Assembly (NCBI GenBank): GCA_014729735.1 | Contig: WJJN01000036.1 | Location: 1-22,562, forward strand | Length of the DNA stretch: 22,562 bases | Reading direction: 5' to 3' | Source of the DNA: Candidatus Zhuqueibacterota bacterium | Lineage (GTDB): Bacteria; Zhuqueibacterota; Zhuqueibacteria; Thermofontimicrobiales; Thiofontviventaceae | Shown here: piece after piece, positions 8,549 through 15,439 of the stretch | Numbering within the stretch: position 1 is the stretch's first letter | Layout: each line of letters starts with the position of its first letter | Notes under the pieces: generated by a model | Database searches by the model: none | What the model was told of the DNA's origin: nothing | The model's input: the letters and a program-made list of their open reading frames with translations, nothing else | Position numbers and translations under genes: made by a program

Positions 8549-9946
8549 ATGGATACTCAGAAGAAGTTACATAAAAATCCGCACATCAGCATTATCGAAA
8601 AAAATAACCATTTTTTATTGATCAATCATGATCAGACGAGCTGGTTAAGGACTAACGAAAGTGGAAAATTTATTTTCGACCAGTGCGATGGATCGATGAA
8701 TTTCGATGAAATTGTGGAACACAACGCAAAGATCTTTGAAATCGACCCCTCATTGATCAAGGAAAGCATCAACGATTTTGTTTGCCAGTGTCTGGATAAA
8801 GAAATACTATTCGCTTCGGATAACGGCGCTCAACAAGATTCATCAGTAAAAGCAGCGAGTGCGAAAGAGGAAGAAGCGATCGTGGACATTTCTCTGCATC
8901 TGTCGAATGAGTGCAATCTTGTTTGCTGGTACTGTCCAAATCGAAAATCCGCTGTCTCGGAAGTAAAGGAAATGTCACAGGTTAATTTCGGGAAGATTGT
9001 TCGCGAAATCAGCCTGATCAATCCGACAAACATCATCTTGACTGGTGGAGAACCGTTATTGCGTGATGATATAATAGACATCTGCCGAATCGCCAAGGAA
9101 TCCGGTCATCGTGTTACGATCATGACGAATTTGACCAGGGGAGATAAATCCTTTTTCGAGGATCTGCTAAAATATTTGGATCGCCTGATTATCTCGCTCG
9201 ATGGTCCTACGGCTGACGTAAATGATGCAATAAGAGGCGCAGGTTCCTTTGATGACGTAGTTTCTCGAATTAAGATGTTGAAAGAACTCGGGTTTGAGAC
9301 CATGGGAGTGTGTCATACACCGGATAAATCCAACGTGGACTCATCTCCGCAAATGATTGATTTTATTTACAAGTACAAATTGAAAGAATTGATTATTAAT
9401 CGTGTATTTCCACTCAATCAAAATATCGACCAGAGCAAAATGCTATCGGATGAAGAATTCGCAGCGCTTTATACCAAAATCGGAGCACGATTTAAACAGT
9501 GGATCACCAAACAACTGGATCAGAGCATTACCCGGGGGGTCGGTCTGGAACTGGTGCTGTTAAAAGCCACAGGTATTGACGCGACAGATGTATTTTTCGA
9601 TGGAGCGAAAGGTAAATCATGCGGATTAGGTGTGACCAAGTTGAGTGTTGATGTTGATGGTAACTTGTATCCCTGTCGATTTCTGCATCGTAGTGAATTT
9701 AATCTTGGCAACATATTAGAAGAAGGGTTTCAAAACGTTTACAAAGTAAGTCTTGAAAAATACAGACCAATGCGGCACGAGACGCCGGAAGAATGCGCTG
9801 ACTGCTATCTGGAACAGTTATGTGACCGTGGTTGCAGAGCGAGCAGTTTCTATGTAAAAAGTGATTTGAGTAAAAAGGATACGCTGTGCCAGACTATTTA
9901 TGCGGATATCGAGCGGGTGATCTGGGGCAGTAGTCTTGACGAATAA
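8549..9946 (+). CDS. Radical SAM/SPASM peptide maturase with fused PqqD-like N-terminus
   Basis: Start ATG 8549 (465 residues) is chosen because an AGGAG site overlaps the in-frame TTG at 8531. Residues about 5-90 form a PqqD-like recognition domain ('HISIIEKNNHFLLI', 'WLRTNESGKFIFDQCDGS', 'FVCQCLDKEILF'). The radical SAM cluster is C122, C126, C129 (CNLVCWYC). The C-terminal SPASM domain has the complete seven-cysteine set: C358, C376 (spacing CX12GX4C), C416, C419, C425, C429 and C447, enough for two auxiliary [4Fe-4S] clusters. Enzymes of this build (PqqE, AlbA, SkfB, MftC and triceptide/epimerase families) act directly on ribosomal peptides, making thioether, C-C or C-O links, or D-residues. 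The candidate precursor has no Cys, so a Cys-thioether reaction is unlikely. It is followed by three small genes ending with the precursor candidate. Confidence 0.93.
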   Translation: MDTQKKLHKNPHISIIEKNNHFLLINHDQTSWLRTNESGKFIFDQCDGSMNFDEIVEHNAKIFEIDPSLIKESINDFVCQCLDKEILFASDNGAQQDSSVKAASAKEEEAIVDISLHLSNECNLVCWYCPNRKSAVSEVKEMSQVNFGKIVREISLINPTNIILTGGEPLLRDDIIDICRIAKESGHRVTIMTNLTRGDKSFFEDLLKYLDRLIISLDGPTADVNDAIRGAGSFDDVVSRIKMLKELGFETMGVCHTPDKSNVDSSPQMIDFIYKYKLKELIINRVFPLNQNIDQSKMLSDEEFAALYTKIGARFKQWITKQLDQSITRGVGLELVLLKATGIDATDVFFDGAKGKSCGLGVTKLSVDVDGNLYPCRFLHRSEFNLGNILEEGFQNVYKVSLEKYRPMRHETPEECADCYLEQLCDRGCRASSFYVKSDLSKKDTLCQTIYADIERVIWGSSLDE

Positions 9947-9966
9947 CGAAAAATGAGGTAACTATC

Positions 9967-10179
9967 GTGGATAAAAAACGGATTGTATTAAACACTAAAG
10001 ATAATCTTCTTTATACCGGGCTTGTGATTGGTAAGGAGGCGATGAAAGACGAACAGGGCGTTTTGATTGAACTTGATCCGAAATCCGGGCTGAAATTATG
10101 GTGTCCTGAAAATAATATCGATTCGGTGATTGAAGTGGATTTATCTAAATATCAGGAACTTGAAAGTTCGGGGGATTGA
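9967..10179 (+). CDS. Small hypothetical protein, 70 residues, GTG start
   Basis: A GAGG at 9957-9960 sits well placed for the GTG at 9967; the ATG a few bases upstream is closed by a stop two codons later. The protein is acidic overall and apparently soluble, with alternating hydrophobic residues ('LLYTGLVIGKE', 'GVLIELD', 'IDSVIEVDL'), suggesting a small beta-barrel, SH3- or Sm-like. No known family is recognised. It lies 20 bases after the SPASM gene and before the small membrane protein, inside the string of three small genes. It has no obvious leader/core organisation and a single Cys, so I do not favour it as the substrate; an accessory or chaperone role is possible but unsupported. Confidence 0.7.
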   Translation: MDKKRIVLNTKDNLLYTGLVIGKEAMKDEQGVLIELDPKSGLKLWCPENNIDSVIEVDLSKYQELESSGD

Positions 10180-10237
10180 TAATTTACTTCATGAAAATAA
10201 CCATAATAATTAAAACCGTTTAAAAGGGAGGAACAAC

Positions 10238-10441
10238 ATGAAGATGAAAGAATTTTTCGTAGATTTCGGAATTACCTTCGTGCTTGTCTTAATTATGAAT
10301 GCCCTAATTGTGTATGGTTACAACCTGTTAGTACATTCGAAGGGAAAATTTGAATGGCAAACGACGTTCTTTTTGGCGGTGGTTTTGGCTATCGTCTTAC
10401 CAATTGTAAATCAGTCTAGAAAGAAAAAGGAAAATCGTTAG
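10238..10441 (+). CDS. Small two-helix membrane protein beside the precursor gene
   Basis: This 67-residue protein has two predicted transmembrane helices (about residues 8-32 and 43-60), a short polar loop (HSKGKFEW) and a basic tail (QSRKKKENR), giving a hairpin with both ends probably in the cytoplasm. The Shine-Dalgarno is strong (AAGGGAGG before ATG 10238). The TAG stop at 10439-10441 falls in the loop of a hairpin. I recognise no family. Being directly upstream of the precursor gene, it could be an immunity protein, an exporter accessory or a membrane recruiter of the maturation enzymes. These are inferences from size, topology and position only. Confidence 0.72.
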   Translation: MKMKEFFVDFGITFVLVLIMNALIVYGYNLLVHSKGKFEWQTTFFLAVVLAIVLPIVNQSRKKKENR

Positions 10442-10455
10442 CTCGGTTTTCTTTT
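10426..10455 (+). terminator. Hairpin with short T-run at the end of the small membrane gene (possible attenuator)
   Basis: The stem pairs 10426-10437 with 10444-10455: 12 base pairs including two G-U wobbles, with loop TTAGCT. Its 3' side ends in TTTT. It contains the 3' end and stop codon of the 10238 gene. The stem is A/U-rich, so it is a weak terminator at best. It may partly stop transcription or protect the end of an RNA processed just before the precursor gene. It overlaps the first bases of the inverted repeat arm at 10451, so the two structures would compete. Confidence 0.35.
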
Positions 10456-10486
10456 AATAAAATTGCAAGGACGAAGGATTTTTCTG
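10451..10486 (+). repeat. Left arm of an imperfect inverted repeat around the precursor gene
   Basis: This arm is complementary to 10754-10786. The core TTGCAAGGACG (10463-10473) is a perfect 11-base inverted match to 10765-10775. Inward, GGAT and TTCTG also match with small mismatches between; outward, CTTTTAA matches with one gap. The arms enclose 267 bases holding the ribosome site, the precursor gene and its triple stop. In RNA the pair would form a long-range stem isolating the precursor message. Confidence 0.6.
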
Positions 10487-10498
10487 AAATCCATTACG

Positions 10499-10509
10499 AA
10501 AGGAGGTGA
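10499..10509 (+). promoter_or_regulatory. Near-perfect Shine-Dalgarno site of the precursor gene
   Basis: AAAGGAGGTGA is complementary to the 16S rRNA 3' end over nine or more bases, with seven bases from AGGAGG to ATG 10514. It is the strongest ribosome site in the window. It fixes the precursor start at 10514 rather than at the in-frame TTG 10463, and fits the need to make more precursor than enzyme. Confidence 0.9.
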
Positions 10510-10513
10510 CAGC

Positions 10514-10717
10514 ATGAGCACATCTATTTTCAAAAAACCGGAAGCTGTGGTATCTTTGAAGAAAAAAAGAACCAACAAGTACTCCCCGTTCTTTGACTCT
10601 GCTCAAGGAAACGTGTACTTGATGGAGGCTGCCGCCGTTGATATTGGCGCAACTATCGTTACTACAGTCGTAGGTACCGTTGTCGGTGAAATCGTTGTCA
10701 CGGCATGGCCCTACTAG
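10514..10717 (+). CDS. Candidate RiPP precursor peptide with Val/Thr/Ile-rich core
   Basis: This is a 67-residue peptide. Residues 1-38 are polar and basic (KKPEAVVSLKKKR at 7-19, then YSPFF at 23-27) and would be the leader. Residues 39-67 form the likely core: after A-A-A (39-41), residues 42-63 contain 16 beta-branched residues (Val, Ile, Thr) out of 22, including a tandem TVVG-TVVG at 51-58, and the peptide ends A-W-P-Y. There is no Cys anywhere and no Ser in the core, so lanthionine or Cys-sulfur chemistry is excluded. Such a core suits B12 radical SAM C-methylation or epimerisation, as in polytheonamides, although the leader is short and not of the nitrile-hydratase type used there. Surrounding PqqD-like, SPASM and B12 radical SAM genes support the role. 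An unmodified hydrophobic bacteriocin or a small membrane peptide is the main alternative. The exact leader/core cut is not visible. Confidence 0.78.
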   Translation: MSTSIFKKPEAVVSLKKKRTNKYSPFFDSAQGNVYLMEAAAVDIGATIVTTVVGTVVGEIVVTAWPY

Positions 10718-10723
10718 TAGTAA
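10715..10723 (+). other. Three tandem in-frame stop codons
   Basis: The precursor frame ends TAC-TAG-TAG-TAA, three stops in a row (10715, 10718, 10721). This guarantees that the C-terminal W-P-Y end is not extended by readthrough. No other gene in the window whose end I examined closely shows it. Confidence 0.95.
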
Positions 10724-10753
10724 TTAGCTACACCGCGTAACAGATAAAACAAT

Positions 10754-10786
10754 CAGAAGATCCACGTCCTTGCAAGTTTTTAAAAG
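10754..10786 (-). repeat. Right arm of the inverted repeat around the precursor gene
   Basis: The reverse complement of this arm aligns to 10451-10486, with the 11-base perfect core at 10765-10775. Its outer end touches the Shine-Dalgarno AAAAGGAG (10782-10789) of the GSCFA gene. A folded repeat could therefore lower translation of that gene relative to the precursor. Confidence 0.6.
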
Positions 10787-10795
10787 GAGCATTTC

Positions 10796-12136
10796 ATGTT
10801 CGGAAAATTTGAGTCCATAGATATTCAACGCAAGCCACTTGTCGATGTCAATACAAAAGCAGTCACTTTTGGGAGTTGCTTTGCATTTAATATTTATCAG
10901 ACTCTTCGCCAATATAATGACAATCTTGTTTCCATGGAATTCGGTGTACAATACAATGTACATTCGGTTCAGAATATACTAAATAATTATGTAAAAGGCA
11001 AGTATTTAGAAGAGCATGATCTGATTCCGTTAAATTCGAATGAATTGACAACTGTCCGCTATTCAAATCTCTATTTTCCTGCTGCTTATTCAGATAAATT
11101 TCTGGAACGTGCTCGCACCAGGGAGTCGAAGTATTGGGAAAATATTAAACAGGCTGAAATATGCATTATAACACTCGGCACTTCGGATGTATTAAGGTTA
11201 AAATCAACAAATGAAATCGTGACGAATACAAATCATCTTGATAAATCCCTGTTATTAGAAGACCGGTTATCAATGTCAGACAATTTAAAATGTCTGGAAC
11301 AAATTCGGGAGATAATGAAAAGCGAAAGTCAAGTTAAACACTTCATTGTTACTGTATCGCCGCAAATTTACAAATTCGGGAAAAGCAATGAAGATTATCG
11401 CGTCGTGAATAGCTCGTCAAAGGCGAATATGCGAGCTGCGGCGGATGTTTTTTATAAACTGCATGATGATGTGCATTATTTTCCAAGCTATGAGATTGTC
11501 ATTGATGAGTTGCGGGGGTGGGAGTATTTCAGTCTTGATCGTGTTCACGTGAGCAATGAAACCCGGAATTACATAATGAAGCGTTTTTTTGCAACTTATT
11601 GTACTGAGGCACTGGAAGAACTTACAATTTTGTTGAACAAGGCAGCCCAACTTTTCTATCGTTTCGAACATTTTTATTCAATAGGATTTCGGGAAATGGC
11701 AAAAGAATATTATCAGAAATGCGTAGATTTGCTGGATAGTCTTTCCGATGTACAGATGAATGAGACTAAAAAGAAAACACTGATTGTCCAAATGCTTTTG
11801 CGCCAAAATCGATACGCTGAAATATCGAATCTGCTGGAATCTATGGGCGATAACCGGCGAAATTTTGTGTTGGAGTTTTTATACGCGCTCTCATTAAAAG
11901 AAACCGGCAAAACCGAATATTCGATTGGTCGTTTTAAAGCATTACTGGAAAAATATTCATTGACTGATGAAAACCAGGCGCTGTACGTTAAAATTTATCA
12001 CCATCTCGGTGAAATGTACTATCAGCAAAAGGAATTGCATCTGGCAAAAGAATATTTCACAAGACACTGTTTGTCAAGCGTAAATCAGTTGAAACCATCG
12101 CTTTTAAATGATATTCAGATAAATCTTCCTGAGTAA
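10796..12136 (+). CDS. GSCFA-domain (SGNH-like) protein with C-terminal TPR repeats
   Basis: This is a 446-residue protein. The family's name motif is present as F25-G-S27-C-F-A30, followed by 'GVQYNVHSVQNIL', 'ITLGTSDV', 'FIVTVSPQ' and the late D248-R-V-H251 that supplies the His/Asp of an SGNH-type active site, with S27 the likely nucleophile. GSCFA proteins are related to SGNH/GDSL hydrolases and acyltransferases; their substrates are mostly unknown. Residues about 270-446 look like TPR helices ('ALSLKETGKTEYSIGRFKAL', 'HLGEMYYQQKELHLAKEYF'), an added interaction module. ATG 10796 follows AAAAGGAG. There is no signal peptide, so it is cytoplasmic. As the first gene after the precursor, it may acylate, deacylate or hydrolyse the peptide or a conjugated sugar (inference). 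Domain calls are firm; the reaction is not known. Confidence 0.85.
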   Translation: MFGKFESIDIQRKPLVDVNTKAVTFGSCFAFNIYQTLRQYNDNLVSMEFGVQYNVHSVQNILNNYVKGKYLEEHDLIPLNSNELTTVRYSNLYFPAAYSDKFLERARTRESKYWENIKQAEICIITLGTSDVLRLKSTNEIVTNTNHLDKSLLLEDRLSMSDNLKCLEQIREIMKSESQVKHFIVTVSPQIYKFGKSNEDYRVVNSSSKANMRAAADVFYKLHDDVHYFPSYEIVIDELRGWEYFSLDRVHVSNETRNYIMKRFFATYCTEALEELTILLNKAAQLFYRFEHFYSIGFREMAKEYYQKCVDLLDSLSDVQMNETKKKTLIVQMLLRQNRYAEISNLLESMGDNRRNFVLEFLYALSLKETGKTEYSIGRFKALLEKYSLTDENQALYVKIYHHLGEMYYQQKELHLAKEYFTRHCLSSVNQLKPSLLNDIQINLPE

Positions 12137-12176
12137 TGAAGTCAGGGGATTTGTCAGCATAACGGAGATAATTTGA

Positions 12177-13742
12177 ATGGATGTTGTATTGATTATTCCA
12201 TCGGCGCCGGAGTGGATCGGCGCGGAATCCACAAGGGCAGGAGAACATCTGGGGACGGCATATCTTGGCGCCATGTTGCTGAAACATGGGATTGAATGTA
12301 AAATTGTGGATACCCGGTTACCGGACTTCAACTTATCTCGCTTGATTTCGGAAATAAATGAAAATGATGTGCAAATTGTCGGAATAACAGATGTGGAGGT
12401 CACTCATTCAACAACCAGTGTGTTGACGAAACATATCCGTCGCTATTGTCCTGATGTTCGTATTGTGCTAGGTGGTTATTATCCTACTTTTTGTTATCAG
12501 GAGATACTCAGGGAAAACGATAGTATTGATTTTATTGTTCGCGGTGAGGGAGAGTTTACGTTTTTGGAATTATGTCAACGGTTGCTAAATAATCAGGAAG
12601 TCGAAAATGTTCGAGGTATTTCATTTTATGATCACAATCAGGAAAAGGTGATCGAAGCGCCCTCAAGAGAACTTGTCGATGAACTGGATCAGTTGCCATT
12701 TCCGAGGCGAGATCATTTAAGCGAATACCTTCGACTTCGTTGTCAAAACGCTCCGAGCATTCTTTCAAGCCGAGGCTGTTTTGGCAACTGTTCATTCTGT
12801 AGCAGCAATGCATTTTACAAGCTCTTTTCAGGCAAAAAATGGCGCGGACGAAGCGCCGGTAATTTTGTGGACGAGTTGTGCAAAGTATCAAAGGACTTTG
12901 ATATATCTTATTTCCGTTTTTGGGATGATAACTTCATTGGCGGGATTCCGAGATGTCGCCAGCGCGCGTATGAAATTGCAGATGAAATTCAAAAAAGATG
13001 TCCGGATATCCAATTCACAATCATGTGCCGAGCAAATGATATTGATCGGGAATTATTTGCTCAACTGAAAAAAGCAGGGTTGAAAATCGTTTTCCTTGGC
13101 ATCGAAGCAATGAATGAGAGTTCGCTGAAAGTTTTCAACAAAGGTCTCACTCGAGAGCAAAATTGGCAGGCAATGAAAACCCTGATGGATTTGGAAATCC
13201 GATGTGAACCGGGTTTTATCATGTTTGAAATTGCTTCAACATTGGATGGTATTAGACAAAATCTGGAATTTTTTAAAGAATATCTGAAAGAAACAAAATC
13301 AAAAGGAATACATTTTTCTCATAATCTGCTTTATGGAATTCTGGAAGTGTATCGGGGTACATCACTTGAAAAGAAACTACACGCCAGGAGCTTATTGCAA
13401 AGAAATCCGAGTGGAATTTATCAATCCTATCGATTTTTAAATCCGAAGGTGGCTTTTTTGGCAGAACTCGTGACAAGCAAGCTCGCTCCGAAAACGAAAA
13501 TGATCGACGAAGAGATTCGAACAGTTTCTGCAAAGTTGAACGGTCATGTTGCAAGGGTGAAGGAACTCCAGGTAATGAAGTACGATTTAAATCAGTTTGC
13601 GATTCAATCGTTTGGAGAACTCATTGATATGGTGGAACAGGGGAATATCTCCAATGAACAAATGAGTGAATTTGACGAGAAATTGCATCAAAAAATATGC
13701 GAACATCGAAGTTATTTGAAAAATATTAAAATTGATTTATAA
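12177..13742 (+). CDS. B12-binding radical SAM protein (second copy)
   Basis: This is a 521-residue protein. The N-terminal cobalamin-binding domain (about 1-145) shows 'IVLGGYYPTF' and 'IVRGEGEFTFLEL'. The linker 'LPFPRRDHL' leads to the radical SAM barrel, with C201, C205 and C208 (RGCFGNCSFC) and a strand motif W-D250-D-N-F. The last ~80 residues are charged and helical, longer than in the 6883 protein. It is a close paralogue of the next gene: shared blocks include 'ELFAQLKKAG' / 'ELFAHLKKSG' and 'VFLGIEAMN' / 'VFLGIDSMN'. Start ATG 12177 has GGAG upstream. Likely a peptide-modifying enzyme, possibly a methyltransferase, given the PqqD-like proteins and precursor nearby. Substrate and reaction are inferred, not shown. 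Confidence 0.9.
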   Translation: MDVVLIIPSAPEWIGAESTRAGEHLGTAYLGAMLLKHGIECKIVDTRLPDFNLSRLISEINENDVQIVGITDVEVTHSTTSVLTKHIRRYCPDVRIVLGGYYPTFCYQEILRENDSIDFIVRGEGEFTFLELCQRLLNNQEVENVRGISFYDHNQEKVIEAPSRELVDELDQLPFPRRDHLSEYLRLRCQNAPSILSSRGCFGNCSFCSSNAFYKLFSGKKWRGRSAGNFVDELCKVSKDFDISYFRFWDDNFIGGIPRCRQRAYEIADEIQKRCPDIQFTIMCRANDIDRELFAQLKKAGLKIVFLGIEAMNESSLKVFNKGLTREQNWQAMKTLMDLEIRCEPGFIMFEIASTLDGIRQNLEFFKEYLKETKSKGIHFSHNLLYGILEVYRGTSLEKKLHARSLLQRNPSGIYQSYRFLNPKVAFLAELVTSKLAPKTKMIDEEIRTVSAKLNGHVARVKELQVMKYDLNQFAIQSFGELIDMVEQGNISNEQMSEFDEKLHQKICEHRSYLKNIKIDL

Positions 13743-13765
13743 CACAGCAAAAAGGGGAGAGAACA

Positions 13766-15427
13766 GTGAAAATTTTGTTAGTGGTTTGTCCGTATGGTAT
13801 TCGAGACAATAAATTCAAAGGACTGTGGCGAGAATTTTTAGGCGTGCAGTACATCTGTGCAGTTTTGCGAGAGGCAGGACATGATGTTACGATTATGGAT
13901 CCGGGAATGCATCGCATGACGTACGATGAATTTATCAAAACCGTGAAACGCGGAAATTATGAAATGATCGGTTTTTCAATTAATGAACGGGCGGCGCACT
14001 TGGCAAGCGAAATGTTGATGAAACTTAGAGAGAATGGCATCGATGCACACTTTGTCGCCGGCGGTCATTATCCGACATTGAGTCATGAACGAGTCCTGAA
14101 TGAAACGCCGGCACTCGATTCTATTGTGCGCGGGGAAGGTGAATTGACGATTAAGGAGCTTGCCGACCGGTTGAGTAGTGGCGAAGACTGGCGAGATATT
14201 CAGGGAATTGCCTACAAAGAAGACGGCAAAATAAAATTGAATCCGGGGCGACCGCTGATCGACGATATCGATACGATTCCCTTTCCGACAAGGGAGTTTT
14301 TACCGCTGCATATTGTTCATAAAGGATACCGTTGCTACATGATAACCAGTCGCGGATGTTATGGCAATTGTTCATATTGTAGTATGAATGTTTTTTATGC
14401 TCAACATCCAAATCCAAAAAAATGGCGAGCTCGCAGTGCTAAAAATGTGGTCGATGAAATGGAGCTGTTGGTGAAAAAATACGGGGTAAAATATGTAGGC
14501 ATTGACGATGATAATTTCATGGGTCCCGGATCAAAGGGAAAGCAACGAGCCAGAGAAATCGCTGATGAGATTTTGAAAAGAAATCTTGAGATTAAATACA
14601 TTTTCGCCTGTCGTCCTAATGATGTGGAATATGAACTCTTCGCGCATCTCAAAAAGAGCGGCGCATTCGGTGTTTTCCTGGGAATCGATTCCATGAATCA
14701 ACGTTCCCTTGATATGTTCAACCGTAAATTGACAGTTGAGCAAAATCTAAGGGCAATCGAAATTTTAGATGATCTGAAAATGAAACCCGAATACGGATTC
14801 ATAAATTATGATCCTCTAACCAAACTGGATGAGCTAAAGAATAATTATGAGTTTATCAAGAGTCGAATGGATAAACATCGTAGTTATACCTTCGTGTATT
14901 TTTTAGCCAAGGGACTGGAAATATACGATAGTACATCATTAGTGGATTATTCTATTGAGCGTAATTTGCTCGATAAGGATGAAAATGGAGACTATATCAA
15001 GGATGAATTCGGATATGTGTACACGATTGGAGATGAAAGAGCAGAGCAGGTACGGCAATTGAGCTTTCGGATGAAATCAACAATTTTGGATTGTCTGAGC
15101 GATTTTTCGAAAAAATCAAAACAGCTTCTCGATCGGGTTGAAGAAGAAAAAAGTAAAAAGTATGTGCAGGATCGCGTCAAGGAAATGCAGGATGATTTGC
15201 ATTTTTTGATGTTGCACGAGTATGGTGATCTTCTGAAACGGGAGGAGGAACATGGTGTGATGAGCAAAGAGGAAGAAGATAAATTTATAGAAAATTTCCG
15301 TGAATCGATTATCAAAACGTATGAGAAATTCCTGGCAAAATTTGATCCGATGGACATTGAGGAATCAGAGAAGCTCGAGATCGGACGCGAAGATCATGTT
15401 CCGAACATCCCTATGGAAACAATGTAA
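13766..15427 (+). CDS. B12-binding radical SAM protein (third copy), GTG start
   Basis: This 553-residue protein starts at GTG 13766 behind a GGGGAG site, 23 bases after its paralogue. It has a cobalamin-binding domain ('FVAGGHYPTL', 'IVRGEGELTIKEL'), the linker 'IPFPTREFL', then the radical SAM cluster C198, C202, C205 (RGCYGNCSYC) and the D-D-D-N-F strand motif. Residues from about 420 onward are a long, highly charged helical extension (KKSKQLLDRVEEEKSKK and following), probably a coiled coil, that could mediate oligomerisation or docking to partners. The tandem paralogues suggest duplication followed by division of labour, for example different core positions. No sign of decay: all cluster cysteines are present. 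Confidence 0.9.
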   Translation: MKILLVVCPYGIRDNKFKGLWREFLGVQYICAVLREAGHDVTIMDPGMHRMTYDEFIKTVKRGNYEMIGFSINERAAHLASEMLMKLRENGIDAHFVAGGHYPTLSHERVLNETPALDSIVRGEGELTIKELADRLSSGEDWRDIQGIAYKEDGKIKLNPGRPLIDDIDTIPFPTREFLPLHIVHKGYRCYMITSRGCYGNCSYCSMNVFYAQHPNPKKWRARSAKNVVDEMELLVKKYGVKYVGIDDDNFMGPGSKGKQRAREIADEILKRNLEIKYIFACRPNDVEYELFAHLKKSGAFGVFLGIDSMNQRSLDMFNRKLTVEQNLRAIEILDDLKMKPEYGFINYDPLTKLDELKNNYEFIKSRMDKHRSYTFVYFLAKGLEIYDSTSLVDYSIERNLLDKDENGDYIKDEFGYVYTIGDERAEQVRQLSFRMKSTILDCLSDFSKKSKQLLDRVEEEKSKKYVQDRVKEMQDDLHFLMLHEYGDLLKREEEHGVMSKEEEDKFIENFRESIIKTYEKFLAKFDPMDIEESEKLEIGREDHVPNIPMETM

Positions 15428-15439
15428 GGTCACTAAAAT

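Noticed and set aside
10463..10513. Longer precursor reading frame starting at TTG 10463
   Set aside because: The extra 17 codons overlap the ribosome site AAAGGAGGTGA, which is ideally placed for ATG 10514, and no ribosome site precedes 10463.
10604..10630. Spliceotide-type tyramine excision motif near Tyr35 of the precursor
   Set aside because: The known splicease substrates have Tyr-Gly at the site; here Tyr35 is followed by Leu, so the motif is absent.
10514..10717. Sactipeptide, lanthipeptide or thiopeptide precursor
   Set aside because: No Cys in the peptide and no LanM/LanB or YcaO gene in the window.
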